Shown here piece after piece: positions 43,613 to 51,850 of a stretch of 64,000 bases of DNA. Position numbers and translations under genes: made by a program. Position 1 is the stretch's first letter. Each line of letters opens with the position of its first letter. The DNA lies in the NCBI GenBank assembly GCA_019307815.1, contig JAFDIV010000013.1:1-64000 (forward strand). The letters run 5' to 3'. This DNA is from Deltaproteobacteria bacterium. Lineage in GTDB: Bacteria; Desulfobacterota; DSM-4660; Desulfatiglandales; Desulfatiglandaceae. The notes below the pieces were generated by a model. The model did not search any database and was not told the DNA's origin. It saw only the letters and a program-made list of their open reading frames with translations.

Positions 43613-46486
43613 CTATTTCCCGAAATCCTTCTTGTTTCTCTTGGCCAGTTGCTTCAGAATCTTCTCCAGTTCCTTCAGCTCTTTTCCATAGGCCGCCCAG
43701 TCACCTTGGCGCAAATGGGCCTTTGCCTTGTTATAGTGCTCAAGGGCCATGGCCGCCAGATTGCCTGAAAGGGCAGGGGGGGCAGAGGGTTGAACTGTAG
43801 GCGGAAACCTTGATGGAACAAGGCCTTTGGCCAGTAGCTTGTAAAGGGCTGTGTTGAGGTCCCGTTCCATTGCTAGGCGATTTCCAAAGGCAACAATGAT
43901 TCTTTTTAGTTCCGGCAGGGCTGCAGTTGTCTCTCGAGGTGCTGTTGGCCCATATCTACGGGCCGCAGGTCGCACCCTTGGTCGAGTTCGGTTGCTGGAG
44001 GGAGAGGGCTGAGGGGCTGCTGCTTGCTCTTGGTTTGCCACCAGATAGATCGGCTCCACGTAGATAAAGCTCTTTCGGATGGGAATGGCCAGTAGGTTAC
44101 CTCTAATAACTGTTGAGCCTCTTTGGCCCCAGAGAGTGAGCTCTCGGGAGATCTGAGTCTGCTGATCTACTCTGGCCTCAATCTGCATGGGGCCGAACAC
44201 AAGCTTTTCCTTGGGCAGCTTGTAGACGATCAGCTTTCCATAATCGTCAAGATCACATCTGGCGGCAAGCCATGCGATCATATTGTCCTTTTTTGAGGGA
44301 GTAAAAGGGATCATCAGCACAAATTCGTCTTTGGCCTCCCCCGGTAGTCTCAGGATCACGTGATAGGGCTCCATTTCTCTGGGGGTGCTCCCATAGATTT
44401 CACTGGGGATTTCCCATAGGTCTTCCTGGTTGTAGAAGACTTGAACGTCCTTCATATGGTAGCTATGGTAAATATTGGCTTGAACCCTGAACAGGTCCTT
44501 TGGGTACCGGATATGCTTTTGTAGATCCTTTGGCATTGTCTGGAAGTCTTTGAAAAGACGGGGGAATATTTCAGCATAGCTCTTCACAATGGGATCTTTT
44601 TGATCGATCACATAAAATGTCACGTCTCCGTTATAGGCATTGATCACCACTTTAACGGAATTGCGGATATAATTGACCTGGATAGTGTCATGAAAAGGAG
44701 TTCTGGTGGAGTAGGGGTACATGTTGGAAACGGTGTATGCATCCTGGATCCAGTAAAGCTTTCCTTCGGAGATCACCAGGTAGGGATCTTCATCATACTC
44801 AAGGAATGGGGCAATGGTCCGAACCCGTTGGTCAATTCGGCGGTTGTACATGATTCTGGATTGGGGCCCCAGATAAGTTGTGAAAAGGATTTGGGGGTCC
44901 AAAAACTCCAGGGAAAATAAAAGCCTTCTCACAAATGAGCCAATAGGGATCCCGCCCTTTCCTTGATAAGAGGTGTAGACGTTTTTGTCTCCTTTTGGGT
45001 AGTCGAACTCTTTTGTCTTGGTATTGACCAGCACATAGTCTTGTGTTTGCTCGCCATAGTATATTTCCGGCCGGGTTATCTTTAGATCTACATCTATAGA
45101 GGGGGGCAGGTCTTTCACAATGAGGCGGGGGAGGCCTTCGCGTGTCACTTCACTGACCGGGCTTGCAGCAAGACCGTAGCCGTGCGTGTAAATTAGGTGT
45201 CTGTTAACCCAGGTGTTTGCTTGAGGTGGAAGTTGAGTAGAGACTAATTCCCTTGCCGAAAGGTTGATTTGCCTGTATTCATTTTGGAGCACATAGCGGT
45301 CTACGTCCACATCTTTAAAATTGTAGTAAAGGCGAATGGCCTGGAGTTGTCTATAAGTTTGCAACAATGGGCGTTTGTCCCATATCCTGATATTTCGGAT
45401 GGTCCCTTTGTCTGCCTCAATGTCTCTTAATTCAAGCTGTCCGGTTACAGGAAATTTAACTTCCTTGATTGTGTCGAGACCGTAGGCCCTGTTGGTGTAC
45501 TCAATATTGTAACCTATGTAAGGGGCCTCCTTTGCTAGCTCATTAGGCTTGACCACGAATTTTTGGACAGCGACCGGCAGGATATTTGAGAGCAAAAAGA
45601 TAAGCGCAATCCATATGCCTGCCCCCATGATGATCAGCCTGTTTCCCCTAAACCGAAGGCCGTTGACCAATAAGAATAAGGAAAAAACCACACAGGCCAG
45701 GCCAAGGGCCATATAGGTAGGTATTCTTACATGTACGTCCGTGTAACTTGCCCCGAACGCGGCCCCATTGGTGGAGTAGGACAGGCCAAATATCTTTAAA
45801 TAGTAACCCCATCCAATGGCCAGTACAATGATTGCACCCAGAAAAGCAAGGTGTCCCTTGGCCACTGTGGCCATTGTAAACTTGGGAGCTGAGGGCGGCC
45901 TTCCATTGGTTTGGGTGAATTCTCCCATATTTACTATCTGAATGGCCCCACTCTTGAAATACCAGAGAATTGTGAAGATTCCCGCAAACACCAGACAGGT
46001 AAGTACCTGGGCTTGAAGGAAGAGGTAAAAGGGCAGCGAGAAGACGAAAAAGGCTATTTCCTTGTCGAATATTGGATCTTTGATGCCAAAGGGCTTGGCA
46101 TGAAAGTATCGCAAGATCATGTCCCAGTTCGAAGAGGCCCGGATTCCCATGACAAGCCCAATAAAGAGGATGAGACCTATTAAAAGGAGGGTCCCGGCCC
46201 CACCTGTAAGCCCGGTCTGGGAAAGGGGATTATCAGAGACCTTGGACAGAGGAACAAGACCAGCACGTCTGCTGAGGCGCTGGGCAAGGAAGATGCTGAT
46301 AAAAGTGACAGCAAGGAAAAAGAGCCAAACCACAAGTCCAAGGCCCACCTTGCTCCACAGGGTGGTCCAGAAGACGGACGAATAGCCCAACTCCCCGAAC
46401 CAAAGCCAGTCCGGATACATGGAAATTGCCCACCAAAAAAGTACCAGTACTGCGCCCAAAAGTACCAATAATGCTCTTTTTTTCAT
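43613..46486 (-). CDS. UPF0182 family membrane protein
   Basis: A 957-residue protein with seven hydrophobic segments in the first 300 or so residues (first at about 5-22, MKKRALLVLLGAVLVLFWWA) and a large hydrophilic remainder outside the membrane. It fits UPF0182, a widespread family without an established role. Landmarks are WFGELGYSSVFWTTL (about residues 30-44) and the long extracytoplasmic part with HLIYTHGYGLAASPV. A Pro/Arg-rich low-complexity linker lies near residue 830. It is single-gene and is followed on the other side by the tetR promoter. Confidence 0.88.
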   Translation of the reverse strand: MKKRALLVLLGAVLVLFWWAISMYPDWLWFGELGYSSVFWTTLWSKVGLGLVVWLFFLAVTFISIFLAQRLSRRAGLVPLSKVSDNPLSQTGLTGGAGTLLLIGLILFIGLVMGIRASSNWDMILRYFHAKPFGIKDPIFDKEIAFFVFSLPFYLFLQAQVLTCLVFAGIFTILWYFKSGAIQIVNMGEFTQTNGRPPSAPKFTMATVAKGHLAFLGAIIVLAIGWGYYLKIFGLSYSTNGAAFGASYTDVHVRIPTYMALGLACVVFSLFLLVNGLRFRGNRLIIMGAGIWIALIFLLSNILPVAVQKFVVKPNELAKEAPYIGYNIEYTNRAYGLDTIKEVKFPVTGQLELRDIEADKGTIRNIRIWDKRPLLQTYRQLQAIRLYYNFKDVDVDRYVLQNEYRQINLSARELVSTQLPPQANTWVNRHLIYTHGYGLAASPVSEVTREGLPRLIVKDLPPSIDVDLKITRPEIYYGEQTQDYVLVNTKTKEFDYPKGDKNVYTSYQGKGGIPIGSFVRRLLFSLEFLDPQILFTTYLGPQSRIMYNRRIDQRVRTIAPFLEYDEDPYLVISEGKLYWIQDAYTVSNMYPYSTRTPFHDTIQVNYIRNSVKVVINAYNGDVTFYVIDQKDPIVKSYAEIFPRLFKDFQTMPKDLQKHIRYPKDLFRVQANIYHSYHMKDVQVFYNQEDLWEIPSEIYGSTPREMEPYHVILRLPGEAKDEFVLMIPFTPSKKDNMIAWLAARCDLDDYGKLIVYKLPKEKLVFGPMQIEARVDQQTQISRELTLWGQRGSTVIRGNLLAIPIRKSFIYVEPIYLVANQEQAAAPQPSPSSNRTRPRVRPAARRYGPTAPRETTAALPELKRIIVAFGNRLAMERDLNTALYKLLAKGLVPSRFPPTVQPSAPPALSGNLAAMALEHYNKAKAHLRQGDWAAYGKELKELEKILKQLAKRNKKDFGK

Positions 46487-46689
46487 AAGGTATCCTTCCC
46501 GGGCTCTGGATAAGGCCCTTTTGCCTTTTGTCGATAGGATAGTGCGAGCCTAGACGAATCATATGGGTTTCATTTACCAAGTGCAAGGAAATTAAATAAT
46601 AGAAATGCCTTGCCTCCTTTTTTTGGACTGTGGTATTGACTATTCAACGTGTAATATAGCTTTAAGCCTGTATGCCATAAAGAATAGCC

Positions 46690-48417
46690 ATGGAGGAGAA
46701 ACACCAACTGGACGAAACGAGGAAAGACTGGGCGGATATCTTCCTTACTGGTGGTACAGTCCTAAATGTATATTCTGGGGAGCTATTAGAGACGAATGTA
46801 GCCATAACAGGAGAAAGATTTTCCTATGTCGGGGATTCTTCAGATCTAGTGGGACGTGACACCAAGGTCATCGACATGTCAAATAAATTGTTGGTGCCGG
46901 GTTACATTGACCCCCATTTTCATCCCTGGTTTGTTTACAACCCCATATCCTTTGCCCAAGAGGTTTGCCCACTAGGTATCACCACACTTTTTTGTGATAA
47001 CCTCCTGTTTTATATGCTTATGGGGGTGGAGCGGTTTGAAGGATTTATGCATGCCTTTTCCCAGATGCCCATCAAATTTTTCTGGTTCTGCAGGGCCGTG
47101 CCCCAGACACCCATGGTAGAGGAAGATGCCCTTTTTTCGCTGGAAAATTTGAAGAGGCTTTTAGGGAGCCCTTATGTGCAATCATTAGGAGAGATAACAA
47201 GATGGCCCCAAGTCATAAAGGGAGATGAAAAGATTTCAGAGATGATAAAATTCACAAAGACCTTGAAAAAGAGGGTGGATGGCCATACTGCAGGGGCCAA
47301 GTACGACCAGGTGGGCCTTCTTTCAAGGGCCGGAATAGAGTCCTGCCACGAGGCAATCACTGCCCAAGAGGTCTTGGATAGACTGCGGTTGGGCATGTAT
47401 GTGATTTTGAGGGAGAGCTCACTACGGCAAGACCTTAAAGATTTGCTAAGGGTTGTAACGGAAAACAAGGTGCTCACAGACCGCCTTATGCTCACCACTG
47501 ACTGTTCGGCACCTGCGTTTTATCAGGACTTCGGGATTACAGATCATATTCTGAAGATAGCCATTGAAATGGGGATAGATCCTGTGCTGGTCTACCGGAT
47601 GGTCACCATCAATCCAGCGGTCTATTTTGGCATGGATCATGAGATCGGTGGGATCGCCCCTGGTAGGTTTGCGGATTTGGTTGTTCTGAATGACCTTAGG
47701 AACCCAGCACCGGAGATAGTAATTTCCAAAGGACAGATTATAGCTCAGGATGGAAGACTGCTTGAGCCATTTCCAAATGTGGATTGGGAGTATTTCTTAC
47801 CGCCAGCCTCTTTCAGCAAAAATAACTGGAAGGCTAAAGAGGGACTCTTTGGGATAAGGAGTGATAAGGAAGATATCAGATTCCCTGTGATTAACCTGAT
47901 CAAGCCCGTGATCACTCGGCTTGAATGGGAGAAGTTTCAGGTAAAGAATGGGCTTGTGGACCTGGGCAATGGGCAAGAACATTGCTTTATTACCTTGATT
48001 CATAGAGATGGCCAGTGGGTAAGAAACGGCATAATAAAGGGTTTTGGCAATGTGGATGGCTTTGCCTCTTCATTTAACACGGCTGCCCAAATCCTGGTCA
48101 TAGGTCGTGATCGTACTGCCATGGCAGCCGCAGTAAACAGGGTGCTCGAGATAAGGGGAGGGGTCGTTGGGGTTGAAAAGGACCGTATTGCTTATGAATT
48201 ACCCCTTCCCATTGGAGGAATTATGTCAGATAAGCCCATGAATGAGCTGGCAGAGAAGGAGCGTGAACTGAAGGCCTTTCTTGCCGCCAGAGGCTATCCC
48301 TTTCATGACCCCTTTTATACCCTTGTGTTTTTGCCTAATGATTTCTTGCCTGAGGTACGCATCAACTATCGGGGCATTGTAAATATCAAGACCAATGAGG
48401 TTTTATGGCCATGGTAA
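46690..48417 (+). CDS. adenine deaminase-like amidohydrolase, divergent
   Basis: A 575-residue amidohydrolase with the two-domain layout of adenine deaminase: composite beta-sandwich and TIM barrel, then a C-terminal domain (VDGFASSFNTAAQILVIGRD, GGIMSD). The first metal site reads PGYIDPHFHPWFVYNP (from about residue 70): the H-x-H pair is present, but the usual Glu-Ser-Ser after it in adenine deaminases is replaced by Pro-Trp-Phe. The later Asp is present in TTDCSAPAFYQD. I therefore would not assume adenine as substrate. It is followed by an Fe-S protein gene 74 nt downstream. Confidence 0.7.
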   Translation: MEEKHQLDETRKDWADIFLTGGTVLNVYSGELLETNVAITGERFSYVGDSSDLVGRDTKVIDMSNKLLVPGYIDPHFHPWFVYNPISFAQEVCPLGITTLFCDNLLFYMLMGVERFEGFMHAFSQMPIKFFWFCRAVPQTPMVEEDALFSLENLKRLLGSPYVQSLGEITRWPQVIKGDEKISEMIKFTKTLKKRVDGHTAGAKYDQVGLLSRAGIESCHEAITAQEVLDRLRLGMYVILRESSLRQDLKDLLRVVTENKVLTDRLMLTTDCSAPAFYQDFGITDHILKIAIEMGIDPVLVYRMVTINPAVYFGMDHEIGGIAPGRFADLVVLNDLRNPAPEIVISKGQIIAQDGRLLEPFPNVDWEYFLPPASFSKNNWKAKEGLFGIRSDKEDIRFPVINLIKPVITRLEWEKFQVKNGLVDLGNGQEHCFITLIHRDGQWVRNGIIKGFGNVDGFASSFNTAAQILVIGRDRTAMAAAVNRVLEIRGGVVGVEKDRIAYELPLPIGGIMSDKPMNELAEKERELKAFLAARGYPFHDPFYTLVFLPNDFLPEVRINYRGIVNIKTNEVLWPW

Positions 48418-48491
48418 ACTAATAGCGGACTGGGGAGAGTTTCATCTAGAGACCTTTGATTTTAAGCTTTAATAAAAGAAAGGATTTGCAT

Positions 48492-49493
48492 ATGTGGCAT
48501 GCAGAAAGGTGTGATTTATGTGGAGAGTGTTTGGTTCAGTGCCAATACCTCAATTACACTAGGGAAGAGGCAGTAGTTCAAATTAGGCAGCTTATTGAGG
48601 GAAGGGCTGCTGAAATATTAAAGGATTGTGTGACGTGCTGTGCGTGCAACGAGTACTGCCCTGCTGGGGCCAACCCCTTTGATTTGATAAATCATCTTCA
48701 AGAGGTCCATAAATCTCTTCCTATTCCGGAAAAGGTGAAAAGGTTTATGGACGCTGGCGCTACAGTGCCTTCTGTTCTGAAAAAGGGTGATGGTTCAAGA
48801 CCTGCTCTTTCCCTATGTGTTATGGAGCCTTTTATGCCAAAGGACGCTATAGGCGGCCAGATGTTTGAAAATATGACCATTGCCAAAGGAGGGGAGTACT
48901 TTTGCTATTTGGGTTATGTTCATATTGGTATGGATAGTCCTCTTGAGGCTAATGCCAAGCGTTTTGTGGATTCCCTCGCATCCATCGGTTCAGAGGAAGT
49001 AGTGTTGCTTCATGCAGACTGCCATGCCATGATTTCTAGAATGCCAGACTATGGGATCAAGGTTCCTTTCAAGGCTACCCACATCGTTGAATATATGAAA
49101 GAATACCTTGAGGAGCATCGGGCCGAGATCAAGCCACTTGGGCGAAGGATAGCATATCAAAGACCTTGCGCCTCCAGATATTCGTCAGAGGTTGAGCCAA
49201 TACTGGACGAAATGTTTGGTCTTATGGGCGTGGAAAGGGTTAAGAGGAAATATGATCGGATTTCTGCAAGATGCTGTGGTGGCCTTTTTTCGCGAATTTA
49301 TCCTGAAAGAATTATGCCAATGGTGAAGGAAAACATAGATGACGCGGTGCAAGCTGGTGCAGAGGCGTTGGTTTTTCTTTGTCCATTGTGTATGGGAGCA
49401 CTGGGAAAGTTGGCTGCAGAGAAGGGTCTTAGGCCTATCTTCATAACTCAACTTGCCCGCATGTGCTTAGGTGAACTCGAGTTTCCGGCCTAG
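48492..49493 (+). CDS. (Fe-S)-binding protein, HdrB/D-like
   Basis: A 333-residue protein with two 4Fe-4S ferredoxin motifs, CDLCGECLVQC (about residues 7-17) and CVTCCACNEYCP (about 49-60), and one CCG-type domain ending in ARCCGGLFSRIYPERI near residue 260, with a CPLCM motif further on. Such proteins resemble the catalytic part of heterodisulfide reductases and act in electron transfer in anaerobes. I chose the ATG at 48492 with AGGA upstream; a TTG at 48456 is possible. Partner and electron acceptor are unknown. Its end overlaps a toxin-antitoxin remnant on the other strand. Confidence 0.75.
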   Translation: MWHAERCDLCGECLVQCQYLNYTREEAVVQIRQLIEGRAAEILKDCVTCCACNEYCPAGANPFDLINHLQEVHKSLPIPEKVKRFMDAGATVPSVLKKGDGSRPALSLCVMEPFMPKDAIGGQMFENMTIAKGGEYFCYLGYVHIGMDSPLEANAKRFVDSLASIGSEEVVLLHADCHAMISRMPDYGIKVPFKATHIVEYMKEYLEEHRAEIKPLGRRIAYQRPCASRYSSEVEPILDEMFGLMGVERVKRKYDRISARCCGGLFSRIYPERIMPMVKENIDDAVQAGAEALVFLCPLCMGALGKLAAEKGLRPIFITQLARMCLGELEFPA

Positions 49494-49705
49494 CTCGTTT
49501 GCCATTCTCCCTCCATATTGGGGCTTGGTATTGCCTTGGCTGGTATAAGGTCTACATACGTGCTAGTAACAGCCCCGGCATCTACCTGCCTCCTTACCGA
49601 CGAGCTCATCCAGTGCATTTCACCGGGTTGATAGTCTTTGGGGATGCGTGCTACCAGGTCTTCTAGATTATGTCGTCTTCGCTTCCGTATAGCCGAAGTA
49701 TAGCT
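49490..49705 (-). pseudogene. remnant of a MazE-like antitoxin gene
   Basis: On the minus strand a frame opened by a stop at 49708 and ending at a TAG (49492-49490) reads RRRHNLEDLVARIPKDYQPG and then EMHWMSSSVRRQV. From memory this matches the C-terminal toxin-binding region of MazE antitoxins (Y-S/T-L-E-D-L-L-A-R-I then a W-or-F G-x-P-V-G-K-E). There is no start codon, no AbrB-type N-terminal domain and no MazF after it. The rest of the 49494-49935 gap, outside the lexA promoter, shows nothing else. Confidence 0.5.
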
Positions 49706-49861
49706 CTATCGAGTCAAGTAGTTAGGACTAAGATGGTGAAGCCATATTTTGGCCCGTGATGGAGGGGGGGATTACCCTTAATTTTTTATGGGTTGACGTA
49801 AGATCGTGGATTCTCATGGAAATTTAGAGCTCTAAGCATACTTTTTTGGCGATTTATTTTG

Positions 49862-49890
49862 TTGACTTTCAGTAAAACTTCCACTAAAAT
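49862..49890 (+). promoter_or_regulatory. lexA promoter with candidate operator
   Basis: TTGACT (49862-49867), a 17-nt spacer and TAAAAT (49885-49890) are a good sigma-70 promoter 45 nt before lexA. TTGACTTTCAGTAAA contains a dyad, ACT-n3-AGT flanked by near-symmetric TT and AA, placed on the -35 element. That is where a LexA site would act. LexA boxes differ widely between Desulfobacterota lineages, so this is a candidate only; I found no match before the Pol IV gene at 62417. Confidence 0.45.
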
Positions 49891-49935
49891 AATTTCGTCT
49901 TAACTTCACCTTACCCTTTAACGCGAGAGGCTTAT

Positions 49936-50541
49936 ATGAAACTTACGCCCAAGCAAAAAGATGTACTGGCCTACATCGCCCATTACATGGATAGATGGGG
50001 CCATTCTCCCAGCTTTGAGGAGATCCGGGCACACTTCGGATTCCGGTCCTATAACACGGTCAGCACCTATCTCAAGATCCTGGAACGTAAGGGGTATATC
50101 CGTTTACCTCGCCGGAAAAATCAAAAGCGGGCCATTGAGGTGGTCAAGCCTGTAGAGGCCAATCGTTTTGAGTTTCCACTGCTGGGTAGGGTGGCCGCGG
50201 GAAAGCCTATAGAGGCCATAGAAGATATTCAGACAATAGAACTTCCTTCATCTATGATTCAAGGGGAAGATCATTTTGTGCTTCAGGTTCAGGGTGACTC
50301 CATGGAAGAAGACGGTATCCTGGACGGCGACTACGTAGTGGTAAGGAAGCAGGCCACTGCAGAAAACGGGGAGACCGTGGTGGCCGTTATTGAGAATGAG
50401 GCGACAATAAAAAAATACTACAAACGAAAAGACCACGTGGAACTCCGCCCCGCACACAAGGGTATGGAGCCCATCATAGTCAAAGAAGGAACATTTCGCA
50501 TTGAGGGGAAGGTGGTGGGGGTGATCAGGTATTATAAATAG
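49936..50541 (+). CDS. lexA: LexA repressor
   Basis: A 201-residue SOS repressor. The N-terminal winged helix reads LTPKQKDVLAYIAHYMDRWG and RSYNTVSTYLKILERKGYI. The self-cleavage bond is Ala-Gly in GRVAAGKP (about residues 84-91), the catalytic Ser is in QGDSMEEDGI (about 119-128) and the Lys in ATIKKYY (about 156-162). It heads the cassette lexA-imuB-dnaE2, so the repressor would control its own mutagenesis genes. Confidence 0.95.
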   Translation: MKLTPKQKDVLAYIAHYMDRWGHSPSFEEIRAHFGFRSYNTVSTYLKILERKGYIRLPRRKNQKRAIEVVKPVEANRFEFPLLGRVAAGKPIEAIEDIQTIELPSSMIQGEDHFVLQVQGDSMEEDGILDGDYVVVRKQATAENGETVVAVIENEATIKKYYKRKDHVELRPAHKGMEPIIVKEGTFRIEGKVVGVIRYYK

Positions 50542-50584
50542 CTTTCAGTTACCAGCAATTAGCTTGAGATAAAAAAACGAAGCC

Positions 50585-51757
50585 ATGAGTATGCTACGCC
50601 ATATCATCCATCTCCACATCCCTGCATTTCCCATTGCAGTGGCAAGGGTCGTGGAGCCCCGGCTGCGGGGCTGGCCCGTGGCAGTGGCTCATCCTCAATC
50701 TGAGAGGGCCTTAATCCTCTGTGTGTCCCATGAGGCCAGAGGGGAAGGGATCTTCAAGGGGATGCCCGTCTCCCGTGCCGGGGCCCTATGCCCACATCTC
50801 AGGATCATTCCCCCCAATCCCGAGCTTACTGAAAGGGCCTTTCGTGCCCTGACCTCACTGGTTGCTTGTTACACACCCCTGTGGGAGCCCGCAAGGCCTG
50901 GCCACATCTACCTGGATCTCACTGGAACCGAACGCCTGTGGGGAAGGGCGAGGGATACGGCATACCGCATTAATCGCGAGGTTAAGGCCAGGTTGGATCT
51001 GTTGGGAACAGCAGGAGTGGCAGCTAACAAAATGGTCTCAAGCATTGCCTCCAGAATTATCCCTAAAGAGGAACAGATTCTGGATGTGGCCTACGGCCAG
51101 GAAGGCGCCTTCATGGCCCCTCTTAAGGTGACCGTAGTACCCGGAATCGGACGCTTTCACCTGAAGATGCTCCTTGAGGATCTTGGCATCATCAAGGTAC
51201 ACCAACTGGCGGCCCTGGATATGGAAAGCCTACACCTCATTTTCGGCTCACGTGCCACGATCATCCACCAGAGGACTATGGGTATTGATCCTACCCCCGT
51301 GTACCCAACCCCACAAAAACCCTTGGTATGCGAAGAGATCACCCTTGCCGAAGATGAAAACGATAATGAAAGGCTCTTGGCTGTCCTTCATCGCATGGTG
51401 GAGCGGTGTGCAAGGCGGCTCAGGGAAAGGGAAGCGTGCCCGCAAAGGGCAGGGATCGTTATTCGATATGCAGATCACGTGGAAATAAGGCGACAATGCC
51501 GACTCCCCTGTCTTACCTACTGGGATTTTGAACTTTACCAACATCTTAAAAGGCTGTTTTTTAAGGCCTGTACCCGCAGGACCCGCATAAGGTTCATGAG
51601 GATATGGTTCTCCGAGCTTTGTTATGAAGACAAACAGCTTCCTTTGTTTAACTGTCCCTCCCCCTGGAAGGAGAAAAGCAAGGCTATTGTACAGGCACTG
51701 GATAAGATCAGGACCCGCTACGGGGAAAACGCAATCCAATATGCAAGAGCAGCATGA
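50585..51757 (+). CDS. imuB: ImuB-like, catalytically inactive Y-family polymerase homologue
   Basis: A 390-residue protein of the Pol IV/UmuC superfamily. The first active-site block, HLDMDAF in Pol IV, reads HLHIPAF here (residues 9-15), and the second, S-I-D-E-A, reads PGHIY (from residue 105): all three metal-binding acids are gone. The rest keeps palm, finger and little-finger character (GVAANKMVSSIASR; VPGIGRFHLKMLLEDLG), and a beta-clamp motif QLPLF lies near residue 355. In known ImuABC mutasomes such a dead polymerase docks DnaE2 on the clamp. Lies 43 nt after lexA. Confidence 0.82.
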   Translation: MSMLRHIIHLHIPAFPIAVARVVEPRLRGWPVAVAHPQSERALILCVSHEARGEGIFKGMPVSRAGALCPHLRIIPPNPELTERAFRALTSLVACYTPLWEPARPGHIYLDLTGTERLWGRARDTAYRINREVKARLDLLGTAGVAANKMVSSIASRIIPKEEQILDVAYGQEGAFMAPLKVTVVPGIGRFHLKMLLEDLGIIKVHQLAALDMESLHLIFGSRATIIHQRTMGIDPTPVYPTPQKPLVCEEITLAEDENDNERLLAVLHRMVERCARRLREREACPQRAGIVIRYADHVEIRRQCRLPCLTYWDFELYQHLKRLFFKACTRRTRIRFMRIWFSELCYEDKQLPLFNCPSPWKEKSKAIVQALDKIRTRYGENAIQYARAA

Positions 51758-51764
51758 AATATCA

Positions 51765-51822
51765 GGCATTGGGCGCAAGGCATTGGGCACTAGGTTTAGG
51801 GTGGCCATCATTCTGGCTCCTG
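51765..51822 (+). repeat. GGCATTGGGC word repeat in the imuB-dnaE2 gap
   Basis: Directly after the imuB stop, GGCATTGGGC occurs twice with a 14-bp period (51765-51774 and 51779-51788). ATTCTGGCTCCTG (51810-51822) then differs by one base from 13197-13209. The 93-bp gap thus joins two word types seen elsewhere in the window. Confidence 0.55.
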
Positions 51823-51850
51823 ACCACTGACTACCGGATTCTTTAAAGTC

